This document shows, in pieces, positions 17,696 through 26,509 of a stretch of 64,000 bases of DNA (its first letter is position 1; every line of letters begins with the position of its first letter). Under the pieces are notes generated by a model. That model searched no databases. It worked only from the letters and a program-made list of their open reading frames with translations, and was not told the DNA's origin. The stretch comes from an uncultured Flavobacteriales bacterium. GTDB lineage: Bacteria; Bacteroidota; Bacteroidia; Flavobacteriales_D; Sanyastnellaceae. Position numbers and translations under genes: made by a program. The stretch covers positions 1 through 64,000 of the forward strand of contig CALJKR010000044.1 in the NCBI GenBank assembly GCA_937974555.1, read 5' to 3'.

Positions 17696-17990
17696 TTGGA
17701 TTAATGATCTCAAATTTAATTATTTTATTCAAAACAAAAAAGTCCATCCATTTCTGAACTATTCTATCACCGTGTTCCTTCAGTACAAAATTAACCTTGG
17801 AAATATCCTGCTTTTTCAAAGGTCGAAAACCTTTTTCTTTTGAAATTATCCAGAATCTAACCTCTCCTGAATCTATGTATAATTCTACTCGCATTTGACG
17901 ATTATCCTTTCGAACATGCACATGAATAGGAAGATGCTCATTGGAATAAAAAAAGAAAACAATGTTTTGGTAAATAAAAATCTTAGGCAT
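17676..17990 (-). CDS. DUF4160 domain protein
   Basis: A 104-residue protein with the family hallmark FYSNEHLPIHVHVRKDN (residues 14-30), where the HxPxHxHV cluster may bind metal, followed by GEVRFW and a helical tail. It is the first gene of the DUF4160-DUF2442 pair. The pair is frequently annotated as TA-like, though its biochemistry is unproven. The two genes overlap, which supports joint translation. Confidence 0.75.
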   Translation of the reverse strand: MPKIFIYQNIVFFFYSNEHLPIHVHVRKDNRQMRVELYIDSGEVRFWIISKEKGFRPLKKQDISKVNFVLKEHGDRIVQKWMDFFVLNKIIKFEIINPNGRKKS

Positions 17991-18067
17991 TTTTATTTAA
18001 AAATACCTGCACAACATCCTCAATTAATGAAACATATAAGGACGCATAAGAAGATTAATGCGCATTT

Positions 18068-18421
18068 TTAATCAAGCCTTTCTACCCTGACTTTGGTCAA
18101 TCCCTTACCCACAAAATTCAATTGTTTGGCCGCAACCATAGACAAATCAATACAACGCTTGGAGCGCATAGGCAAACGATCATTGACCTTAACGACAACT
18201 GTACTATCGTTGCTTAAATTGGTGACTTTAAGCATCGTTCCAAATGGATAGGTTTTGTGGGCACAAGTATATAAACTCTGCCTAAATACTTCTCCACTAC
18301 TCGTTCTTCGACCATCAAACTTGTTGTGATAAAAACTAGCTGTTCCTGTTTCAGTTTGCGACATTCCATTGAATGAAATCAATGCAAAGATGGCAGTCAA
18401 AATAATAATACTATTTCTCAT
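18068..18421 (-). CDS. RlpA-like double-psi beta-barrel protein
   Basis: A 117-residue exported protein with a signal peptide (1-21, ending FNGMSQ). It has the RlpA core: GTASFYHNKFDGRRTSSGE, CAHKTYPFGTMLKVTNL, VVKVNDRLP and DLSMVAAKQL. RlpA proteins are septal lytic transglycosylases that cleave glycan strands lacking stem peptides; the Asp of VNDR and the His of CAHK match the expected active-site positions. There is no SPOR domain, as is usual for small Bacteroidota versions. It overlaps the preceding T9SS gene by 4 nt and is probably cotranscribed with it. Confidence 0.88.
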   Translation of the reverse strand: MRNSIIILTAIFALISFNGMSQTETGTASFYHNKFDGRRTSSGEVFRQSLYTCAHKTYPFGTMLKVTNLSNDSTVVVKVNDRLPMRSKRCIDLSMVAAKQLNFVGKGLTKVRVERLD

Positions 18422-21400
18422 CTCTTTTCAATTGTTTTTACCCAACGCTGCTCGTTGCTATTGATCTCGACCAAATACAACCCAGTAGCCCAAGTATTGA
18501 TATCCAATGCAAACGTCTCTACCGAACCAATATTGCTTTGAAATATAATACGACCCTGTGTATCCATTATTCGAACAAATTCAACGGACATCTCCGAATC
18601 CCATTTTAAATTAATATCATCCTCTGCAGGATTGGGGTAAATCGCCCATTCTGCATTTGCAAAGTGTTCATCGGTTCCCAAAGAAGGCAGCAATTGAATA
18701 TTATCTACATAAATCTGATTGCCGTAATGTCCCTTATTTTGAAATGCAAAAATGCTGGTTTCATTAAAATTGATAAGCGTATCGAGCAATATAACTTCAT
18801 GGCGCCATTCCTCCGAAGCCGGAATAAAGGCATCTGTATTGTCTGGAGCAGTAGCAAGCTCATCACCTCCTTTGCGGTAGAGATTTGTCCAAGATGCACC
18901 GCAATCTTGGGATAACAATACTGCCAATGTATCGCTATATTGACCGCCATATTGGGCGTAAGCCACATCAAAATGCAAAGCAATTTGCTGTATCGGATCC
19001 AAATCCGTTTTCTGAAGCCAAATTTCATCTCTACCACCTTGTGCATCCACCCAATAATTATCAAATTTCATAGTATAAGTACCATTGCCGTATGCGCTGC
19101 ACTGATCAGAAATATTCCAATTGTAACCACTGGCATCCAGATGAAAATAACGCCAATCATTGGGGATAACCGCACTTTCAAAATCCTCAGCGATGGGACC
19201 TGAATAGGCTGGCAAATCAGAAATGTATTGCTCTTTGGTCGCTGTCAAAGACTGTCCATTGAATGTCACCGTAAGTGAAACTTGAAAAGTACCTTCATTG
19301 TTATAAACCACAGTGGGATACTTTTCTGTGCTGGTGCTGGGGGTTGCTCCTTGAAATGTCCATTGGTAAGAAGCTCCTTGAGGAACCACGGAATGATCAA
19401 CAAAATGAATCGCATCACCTGGACAATAAAAACTTCTTTGAGAAGCGGAGAAGTCCACCATCATGGCTGTTGGCTCGAACAATGGAGCCTCCCAGACACC
19501 GAGATTCCATGACGCCAATCTAATTTTTTGGTCGCGATAAAACGGCACCAATCGCAATGCCTCTGCGCTCACTGGAAGTCCTCCACTGTATTCCACCCAA
19601 TCCGACATACTTGAATTTCGATAGAGAACTCGACCATTACTGGTTGCAATATATACCCCTCCTGCTGTTCCCAAAGTGTATGCGATGGCCCATGGTTTAT
19701 CACTACCCAAAACGGAACCTGTGATATTGGTCCAAGTCATACCACCATCGTTGGTTTTCCACGCACGTTGCGAAGCGGCTGCATTGGGAAAGGCTACGTA
19801 AATCTCATCCGCGTTTGCGCCAACGGAATACACCATGTTGTTTAGGGTCAAAGGCAAGGAGACCAAACTCCAATTGGCACCCGCATCTACCGTCTTCCAT
19901 AATTTACTGACTGAACTTTCTCTCTGCTGTACATACATTACATCATGATTGCTGTAAGATTGTTCAATCCACAAAAGCTTAGCATCTGGATTGCTTCCAA
20001 AGGTGTAGAATGGTGCAAATGAAGAAGCATTGTTGGACTTATACAACACATTGTCTTTGCCAAGAAAAGCTTCGTCATAATATGCATGTGAAAACATGAT
20101 GCGTGAACTTTCATTGTTCCAATAACTCTCATTGGGTGAAATTGAAACCGAAAAATTGGTTGGAATATCAGCCAACGTTTCAGGCAAAACCTTTCCTTGA
20201 ATATCGCTGAAGTAAGTCTTGTTCTCGTCACTGTAATTCACGTAACCAGTAGGCGCCTCTCCTCCACCCAAACTCAGGTAATTGCCTGCACCGTAATTTT
20301 CCAAATACCCCATATTGCCATTGTGGTATCGACCTCCAACCATGATATCGTCATTCCAACCTTGATCATATCCCCAAAGATTTACCGCACGAATGCCTCT
20401 GTTCTTGGCAGTAAACGTGGTCATAAAATCATTCGAGAAATGAATACCTCCATCATTGGAACCCCAAATCTCCTCTGAATTGGGACCCGTCTTATAAATT
20501 CGGTACTCTTGCTGGTCCACATGCAAGTATGCAATTCCACCTATATACCCACCGACACCTTGATACGTTGCTCCTGCGTCTTCAGACTTCCATAGATTTA
20601 AACCTCCAATCAGAATTTTATCAGCATTCAATTGCGAAGCGATGATGGTTGTGTTGTAATGGATTTGTGTGTAGGTGCCATCGTCAGCAGAGAAATTCAT
20701 CAAATTGGGATGGGTATCCAAATTATAGGGCGTACCAATTAAACCATGGGGATTGGACCAAGTCAATCCAGCGTCATAACTAACGTATGTTCCAATCCAA
20801 CCATTCAATTCAACACCTGTATTGTAGGTACCATAACCCGTTAGCAAAACGTAAATTCTGTTGGGATCTGCTTCGGTCACAGCCATGTGGCCGCCCAAGC
20901 ATTCGACATTTTCAAATCCCGGAATTTCTTGAAACCAACCGTTGTCATACATTACAAAGGTGTTGCCTATATCTTCACTTTTGTAGAATTTGCAAATACC
21001 CAATGTAGGCTCAAAGTGCACGGTATAAACAACATCAGGATTACCCGGTTGAAAATTTACCGTCATGCATTCGTTGGGCAATTTCTCAGTCCATGACAAT
21101 CCCATGTCGATGGATTGGTAAAGACCTAAATTGGTAGCGGCAAACAACATATTGGGATTGACCGGATGAAAAACGATTTCCCATGCTGAAATATTCAAAG
21201 ACTGAAAAGAAGACTGTCCAGAAATAGACCAAGAGTTACCACCGTCTATCGACTTCCAAATATCATTATTGGCAGAGAAAAAAACGATGTCTGGGTTGGT
21301 TGGATGAATTTTCACAGCACTCACCCCACCCACCATCAACTGCGCAGTAACATGCTGCCAATGTTCTCCACCATCTATGGTCTTGTATAACCCACCAGAT

Positions 21401-21834
21401 TCCGTTCCACAAAACAGAATTTGTGGGTTCGACATCGAGCGATCATGACAATACACATTGGCTTGCTCACTAATCTCAGTCTCTGTTCCATCCGCTGCCA
21501 AATGCACCTCAGGACCACAATAACTCCAAATGTTATTTCCACCTCCTCTTTGAGGTGCTGATTGCGGCTGAATAGAATTTCCATTCAAGTTGGCCTTGAT
21601 GCAATTCACCCAACGTTTGTAATACTGGGTGTGTTCCGTCTTTACAAATTCATGAGAGGTGAAATAATGCTCGTACATCTCCTTCACACGAGACACGTCT
21701 GGATTGTCCTTGTACATTTCTACAGCCCATTCGGGAATATTGGGATCATTCTGATGATTTTTTGGAAGATGAAAATATTGTGCATTTGCAGCGAGCGAAA
21801 AGCAGATAATAAATAGGGTTGCAAGAAATCTCAT
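18418..21834 (-). CDS. T9SS cargo: VPS10/BNR-type beta-propeller protein with PKD domain
   Basis: A 1138-residue secreted protein with signal peptide MRFLATLFIICFSLAANAQ. The bulk (about 100-770) is repeated sortilin/BNR-like blades of the pattern SxDGGxxW (TIDGGEHWQHV, SIDGGNSWSI, TNDGGMTWTNI, TVDAGANWSLV). A PKD domain follows (about 790-880, YQWTFQGATPSTSTEKYPTV), then a jelly-roll-like region and the T9SS type A sorting domain starting at WAIYPNPAEDDINLKW. It is thus an exported, cell-surface or released protein; the binding partner is unknown. A TATCTTTG box only 4 nt upstream of the ATG suggests a leaderless transcript. rlpA follows by 4-nt overlap. Confidence 0.9.
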   Translation of the reverse strand: MRFLATLFIICFSLAANAQYFHLPKNHQNDPNIPEWAVEMYKDNPDVSRVKEMYEHYFTSHEFVKTEHTQYYKRWVNCIKANLNGNSIQPQSAPQRGGGNNIWSYCGPEVHLAADGTETEISEQANVYCHDRSMSNPQILFCGTESGGLYKTIDGGEHWQHVTAQLMVGGVSAVKIHPTNPDIVFFSANNDIWKSIDGGNSWSISGQSSFQSLNISAWEIVFHPVNPNMLFAATNLGLYQSIDMGLSWTEKLPNECMTVNFQPGNPDVVYTVHFEPTLGICKFYKSEDIGNTFVMYDNGWFQEIPGFENVECLGGHMAVTEADPNRIYVLLTGYGTYNTGVELNGWIGTYVSYDAGLTWSNPHGLIGTPYNLDTHPNLMNFSADDGTYTQIHYNTTIIASQLNADKILIGGLNLWKSEDAGATYQGVGGYIGGIAYLHVDQQEYRIYKTGPNSEEIWGSNDGGIHFSNDFMTTFTAKNRGIRAVNLWGYDQGWNDDIMVGGRYHNGNMGYLENYGAGNYLSLGGGEAPTGYVNYSDENKTYFSDIQGKVLPETLADIPTNFSVSISPNESYWNNESSRIMFSHAYYDEAFLGKDNVLYKSNNASSFAPFYTFGSNPDAKLLWIEQSYSNHDVMYVQQRESSVSKLWKTVDAGANWSLVSLPLTLNNMVYSVGANADEIYVAFPNAAASQRAWKTNDGGMTWTNITGSVLGSDKPWAIAYTLGTAGGVYIATSNGRVLYRNSSMSDWVEYSGGLPVSAEALRLVPFYRDQKIRLASWNLGVWEAPLFEPTAMMVDFSASQRSFYCPGDAIHFVDHSVVPQGASYQWTFQGATPSTSTEKYPTVVYNNEGTFQVSLTVTFNGQSLTATKEQYISDLPAYSGPIAEDFESAVIPNDWRYFHLDASGYNWNISDQCSAYGNGTYTMKFDNYWVDAQGGRDEIWLQKTDLDPIQQIALHFDVAYAQYGGQYSDTLAVLLSQDCGASWTNLYRKGGDELATAPDNTDAFIPASEEWRHEVILLDTLINFNETSIFAFQNKGHYGNQIYVDNIQLLPSLGTDEHFANAEWAIYPNPAEDDINLKWDSEMSVEFVRIMDTQGRIIFQSNIGSVETFALDINTWATGLYLVEINSNEQRWVKTIEKR

Positions 21835-21838
21835 GACT

Positions 21839-21846
21839 CAAAGATA
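21839..21846 (-). promoter_or_regulatory. -7 element for the 18418-21834 gene, implying a leaderless mRNA
   Basis: TATCTTTG on the minus strand matches TAnnTTTG exactly and ends 4 nt before the ATG at 21834. No -33 TTG at the usual spacing. Confidence 0.45.
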
Positions 21847-21911
21847 GGGAACCTCGGTTGAAATCTTTTGCTGAATGAATCTCGAAACATGATTAATTTT
21901 CAAACCGTATT

Positions 21912-22394
21912 ATGCTCGAATTCCACTACAATTCAGAAACCCAAAAGCATTTCCAACGTCATTGTCATGGAAGTCAAAAAGCCGGAGGGACTTTTTTGCC
22001 GTTCATTTCACACATTTCTGATTTGATTCGCATTGCCGAAGGATTAACCCCCAAGTTAGAAAAAGAGCAAGGAAAAATGCGCAAGGCATTTGTTTATGAA
22101 TACCATGAGGCCATTGGGAATATGGGCATTTCACCAAGGACCCTAGAAATGGAAACGCAAGTGCAATTTGAATACAGAGACCGATTGCGCATTGCATATT
22201 TACCAGTCGAAGCGCTTCCCACCACAAATGAATTCACCATTGTTGCGCAATGGTCAAAATCAAAATGGAATATCGTAACCGCATATCCTGGAGGAGCGTC
22301 ATATCCATTTCCTCACGCCAAACAAAGCGCTGAAGAAAGAAAGCAATCCACTCAATTTTGGGAGCGGTTTATATTGCTGAAATTGAAAAATTAA
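21912..22394 (+). CDS. Hypothetical cytoplasmic protein
   Basis: A 160-residue protein I do not recognise. It has no signal peptide or membrane segment. The N-terminus is His-rich (HFQRHCHGS), the middle is charged, and near the end WNIVTAYPGG (about 129-138) is followed by SAEERKQSTQFW. The 'VTAYPG' strand recalls the last strand of BECR-fold RNase toxins, but no other motif supports this. It is flanked by genes in other units and stands alone. Codon use looks like that of its neighbours. Confidence 0.55.
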   Translation: MLEFHYNSETQKHFQRHCHGSQKAGGTFLPFISHISDLIRIAEGLTPKLEKEQGKMRKAFVYEYHEAIGNMGISPRTLEMETQVQFEYRDRLRIAYLPVEALPTTNEFTIVAQWSKSKWNIVTAYPGGASYPFPHAKQSAEERKQSTQFWERFILLKLKN

Positions 22395-22539
22395 TTACTT
22401 CTTCCTTGATTTAAATATCACAGCCTATTGCATGCTAATCACTGATGACATTTGTCATATGTTATCAAATCGTTAAGAAGAAGATGAGTACGCAACACTG
22501 AAGAAAGTGCCGCGTCTATAGATCACAAAACCTATATAA

Positions 22540-25467
22540 ATGTTTATTACCGATTCTAATCAGAGTATCCGAGTTTCAATGATTCAATGCCTTTTACTAA
22601 CCTTGTTCTTACTTTTTCTTCAAACCATCAATGCTCAAATAACCAATATTTGGGAAAAGACCCTGAATAACTCCGGTGATTATGGGGATCAATATCACTC
22701 CGTTGTATGTGATAACAACAATACCATTTATGCGGTTGGCTCTACAGTTAATACCAACGCTGATCGAGATTGGTTAATCGTAAAATATGATGCCAATGCC
22801 AACATCGTCTGGAGAAAATCATTCAGCGCTCCTGGTTTAGGCCCAGACGAAGCCAAAAAAATTCTAATTCACCCCAATGGTAATTTGGTCGTAACAGGAT
22901 ATGGAAACAACAAATCTGTTGGGAACGATTTCTGGACCATGATGCTCAATCCACAGGGTGATACATTGTGGACCAAACTTTACAATTCTCCCACCTCCAA
23001 CCTCTATGATGAGCCTAACGCCATGACCATTGATGTTGATGGCAACATCATAATTACTGGAGAAAGCGATCAAGACCCCAGTGCGTTTTTGAATAATGAT
23101 TTTTTAACCATCAAATACTCTGCAACGGGCAATCTCCTTTGGGCGGTAAAATACAATGCCGCTGCCAACGACAATGACCGTTCCATGTCAATTGCTACAG
23201 ACGCATCCAGTAATGTTTATGTTACAGGCCGATCATTCAATGGTACCGATGATGACGTAATCACAATCAAATACAACGGTTCAGGAACACAACAATGGAT
23301 CAAGACTTTCGATAATGGCGGGATTGACCGTCCTGTGTCTATAGGAATTGATGGTCAATCGAAAATATATGTGGCCATGCGTTCTGATAATGGGGCCGAT
23401 GATGACTACCGAATCATTCAATATAATGCACAAGGAACGCAAACATTTAATGTGATCTACGACAATGTTGGGAACGACCGCCCCGTAGATATGGTTGTTA
23501 ACTCTGCTGGAGGATGTATTGTTACTGGAAGAAGTGACAGCAATCCAGCAGCGACTATCAATTATGATGTTAAAACGATCGCTTTTTCTTCTACAGGTGT
23601 TCAACAATGGATCGCATCTTTCAATGGACTCGGAAATAATGACGACATCCCCACACATATTCATTTATCCGCAGATGGCAAAGTAGTGGTTACAGGATTT
23701 ACTGACAGGGACAATACCATCGCAATAAACAATGACAGTTTCGTACTTCAATACAGTTCAACTGGATCCAATCTTATTTCTCAATCCTTCAATGGAACTG
23801 CTAATAAAGATGATGAAGGTCATGCGTCGTTTATTAGCTCCAATGGCAAAGTGGTGATCGTTGGTTTCAGTTCCGATAGCAACAACCAACGCGATGCGCA
23901 TTTAGGAATTTACAATGCCAATAGTGCACCACAATACCAACATACATTGAGTGGTATTGGTGACAATAGTGAGAACGTCCGCGATTTGGTTGCTGATGCC
24001 AATGGAAATGTATACTTCTGCGGTTACACCGTAACAAAAGACAATAACCGTGATTTCTATGTTGGAAAATTAAATTCATCCGGAAATCTCTTATGGGCAA
24101 ATGATACGACTGGTACTTTGTTTGGGAGCGATGAAGAGGCCAATGCCATTGCAATTGATGCTTCAGGAAATATTATTGTAAGTGGATTTTTAAAAAATGC
24201 AGGAACATCCTCTGACATCTATGTAGAAAAATACAATGCCAATGGCACATTGCTTTGGAACTTCGGCTATGACAATGCTATTCATGAGTCTGATCGCTCT
24301 TATGCCATGTCAACAGATGCCGCTGGCAATATATACTTAGCCGGAAAAAAAGATACAGATGCATCATGGCAAGTCAATGATGACATTAACACCATCAAAA
24401 TCAACAGCAATGGAACATTGGGTTGGGCAGCAAGTTATACATCTTCTACACTGCTTGACCGCGCACAATTCATTCAAGTAACCAGTACCAACGAAATCAT
24501 AGTGGGTGGTCGCATACAAAATGGTGTCAATGATGATGTCATCGTCCTAAAATATAACAGTACTGGAAATTTGGTTTGGTCCAAAACCGTAGATGTCCAG
24601 GGCGCCAATGACAAACTGAATGATTTAAAAATAGACGCCTCGGGCAATGTCTATTTGTGCGGACAATCACAAATCAGCGCCAATTCCAATGATTATGATG
24701 CATTTGCATGTAAAATAAATTCAGCAGGTGCGCAAGCTTGGATGGATATATACCAACATGCTGGAGAAGGCCTGGATGAAGCGGTTTCGATAGAACTTGG
24801 AAATAACGGAGATGTTTGGTATGCTGGACATATAGATATAAACAGCGACATCACGGAAAAATTCAATATCCTTCTTAGACACTTGGACAATAACGCCAAC
24901 ATATTGAATACCAACAACGAACTATACAGCAATAGCAACTCCGTTGTAGCCGATGATCTTGTCTTGAATGAATTTAACGAACCATGCATCTCGGCGCACA
25001 AGAATGTTGGGCAATCCGGAGACATCGATTATGAATTGAATATTATTTCATACGATGGTATATCATTTACCAATCAATATACCCGCAGCATTTCTGACAG
25101 CATTGATATCGCCAATGTGATGAAATATTACCCCAATAATGGGTCAATTTTCATAGGTGGTTCAACATGGAATACTTCCGGACAACGAGATCTACTCATT
25201 GGAAAATACAACTGGCTACCAATTCAAATCATTGAAAATGAAAATTCAGAATTATCGGTATATCCTAACCCTTGCAAAGACTTCATCCATGTTGTGGGCC
25301 TTGAAAAACCGACCTACATAAAGATTATAAATGTTGCTGGTGAATTGGTTTATGCTGAACCCAACACAGGTTCAACCATCGACACCCGTTTTTTGGATAG
25401 CGGCATTTATTTCTTAGAGTTTAGCACTCCTCAGAAAACATGGACCGAGAAAATTATTAAAGAATAA
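22540..25467 (+). CDS. T9SS cargo: SBBP beta-propeller repeat protein
   Basis: A 975-residue secreted protein. Signal peptide core is MIQCLLLTLFLLFLQTINAQ; translation may start at 22540 or at the ATG at 22579. The body is about 13-15 repeats of roughly 55 residues of the SBBP type (DASGNVYLCGQS, TDASSNVYVTGRS, GNLLWA, DDDVITIKYNGSGTQQW). The C-terminus is a T9SS sorting domain (LSVYPNPCKDFIHVVGL to KTWTEKIIKE). The function is probably extracellular, adhesion or binding. Its stop codon lies inside a TAAAGAA tandem repeat that precedes the next gene. Confidence 0.88.
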   Translation: MFITDSNQSIRVSMIQCLLLTLFLLFLQTINAQITNIWEKTLNNSGDYGDQYHSVVCDNNNTIYAVGSTVNTNADRDWLIVKYDANANIVWRKSFSAPGLGPDEAKKILIHPNGNLVVTGYGNNKSVGNDFWTMMLNPQGDTLWTKLYNSPTSNLYDEPNAMTIDVDGNIIITGESDQDPSAFLNNDFLTIKYSATGNLLWAVKYNAAANDNDRSMSIATDASSNVYVTGRSFNGTDDDVITIKYNGSGTQQWIKTFDNGGIDRPVSIGIDGQSKIYVAMRSDNGADDDYRIIQYNAQGTQTFNVIYDNVGNDRPVDMVVNSAGGCIVTGRSDSNPAATINYDVKTIAFSSTGVQQWIASFNGLGNNDDIPTHIHLSADGKVVVTGFTDRDNTIAINNDSFVLQYSSTGSNLISQSFNGTANKDDEGHASFISSNGKVVIVGFSSDSNNQRDAHLGIYNANSAPQYQHTLSGIGDNSENVRDLVADANGNVYFCGYTVTKDNNRDFYVGKLNSSGNLLWANDTTGTLFGSDEEANAIAIDASGNIIVSGFLKNAGTSSDIYVEKYNANGTLLWNFGYDNAIHESDRSYAMSTDAAGNIYLAGKKDTDASWQVNDDINTIKINSNGTLGWAASYTSSTLLDRAQFIQVTSTNEIIVGGRIQNGVNDDVIVLKYNSTGNLVWSKTVDVQGANDKLNDLKIDASGNVYLCGQSQISANSNDYDAFACKINSAGAQAWMDIYQHAGEGLDEAVSIELGNNGDVWYAGHIDINSDITEKFNILLRHLDNNANILNTNNELYSNSNSVVADDLVLNEFNEPCISAHKNVGQSGDIDYELNIISYDGISFTNQYTRSISDSIDIANVMKYYPNNGSIFIGGSTWNTSGQRDLLIGKYNWLPIQIIENENSELSVYPNPCKDFIHVVGLEKPTYIKIINVAGELVYAEPNTGSTIDTRFLDSGIYFLEFSTPQKTWTEKIIKE

Positions 25468-25489
25468 AGAATAAAGAATAAAGAATAAA
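25458..25489. repeat. Tandem TAAAGAA heptamer array
   Basis: Four perfect copies of TAAAGAA (25458-25485) followed by a partial TAAA. The array starts in the last codons of the SBBP gene, supplies its TAA stop and ends 4 bp before the next ATG at 25493. It may act as an A-rich translation enhancer, and its copy number could change by slippage. Confidence 0.85.
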
Positions 25490-25492
25490 ACG

Positions 25493-26509
25493 ATGAATAT
25501 TAAAAAATCAATTGCCGCACAATTTGTTCAGAACTACAAAATCATTGAAAGTGGTTGGGATAACTATCTACCAAAATCAGGTGACTTGGCCTTGTTCCAA
25601 GTAATCGAAACCGGTAAGCATCAAACCATTCAATCTTCAACCAAAAGAAATGTGGCTATTTTTTCTGGAGATTTCATCTTGGCAACATTTGCAGATCGAT
25701 ACGCTACCTCACAATTTGAGGGCTATGTTCCTACTGAAAAACATGAAGAATACCACATTCTTGGGGCTGGCGGGGCAATTGGAATTGTGAAATCCAAAAA
25801 TGCATCCTTAAAAGATATCGAACCAACAACTGTAAAGCTTATTGGGTATGCCACTGATGACAACAATCAGATCATCAACACCCGCTTCTATGGAATCGAA
25901 GCACCCACTTTTACCGGCGAAAAACATAAACCCAAGGTCATTCTTTCTTTAGGCGCAACCATGGATAGCGGTAAAACCACTACAGCGGCGTTTATATCAA
26001 GAGGATTGTATCTAAACAATAAAAATGTAGGCTTTATCAAACTCACGGGTACCGCTTACACCAAAGACAAAGACTTTGTTTTTGATTGCGGCGCAAAAAG
26101 AACTTTGGATTTCTCGGATGCCGGATTTCCAAGCACTTTCACAATTCCTTGCAATGAAATTCTATCCATTTATGAGTTTCTTCGAAATAAAATCAATGAA
26201 GAGAATGACCTTGATTATTTGGTCATTGAGATTGCTGATGGAATTCTTCAACAAGAAACCAATGCACTCATTTCCAATCAAGCGTTTATGGATACCATTG
26301 ACTTTGTGTCATTTTCTTGTGGCGATAGCTTGAGTGCCCTTCATGGTCTGGAAGTTCTAAAAACAAAAAACATTGTTCCCCGTTTGCTATGCGGAAAATT
26401 CACCATGAGTCAATTGCTCATTGAGGAAGTCAAAAAATGGGTTGGATTACCTATTTTTGGAATAGATGAATTGGAAGAAGGAAAGGCCAATTTTTTATTT
26501 GAGAAATAA
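25493..26509 (+). CDS. P-loop NTPase of the MobB/dethiobiotin-synthetase-like (SIMIBI) type
   Basis: A 338-residue cytoplasmic protein. Residues 1-145 are a beta-rich domain I do not recognise. The C-terminal half is a P-loop domain: Walker A GATMDSGKTT (154-163), then GFIKLTGTA, and a Walker-B-like DYLVIEIADGILQQET resembling the 'viEGaGG' strand of CobB/BioD/MobB proteins. DUF1611 proteins have a similar plan, but the motifs differ. The substrate is unknown. It is first in a five-gene operon with a degenerate ABC-like membrane protein, which begins inside its 3' end (44-nt overlap), so the two products are likely partners. Confidence 0.6.
   Translation: MNIKKSIAAQFVQNYKIIESGWDNYLPKSGDLALFQVIETGKHQTIQSSTKRNVAIFSGDFILATFADRYATSQFEGYVPTEKHEEYHILGAGGAIGIVKSKNASLKDIEPTTVKLIGYATDDNNQIINTRFYGIEAPTFTGEKHKPKVILSLGATMDSGKTTTAAFISRGLYLNNKNVGFIKLTGTAYTKDKDFVFDCGAKRTLDFSDAGFPSTFTIPCNEILSIYEFLRNKINEENDLDYLVIEIADGILQQETNALISNQAFMDTIDFVSFSCGDSLSALHGLEVLKTKNIVPRLLCGKFTMSQLLIEEVKKWVGLPIFGIDELEEGKANFLFEK

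Noticed and set aside
22540..25467. Considered whether the repeated segments of the SBBP gene were a DNA-level repeat or CRISPR-like array
   Set aside because: The repeats are protein-level, about 55 residues, diverged at the DNA level and in frame throughout. No short direct repeats with unique spacers were seen anywhere in the window.
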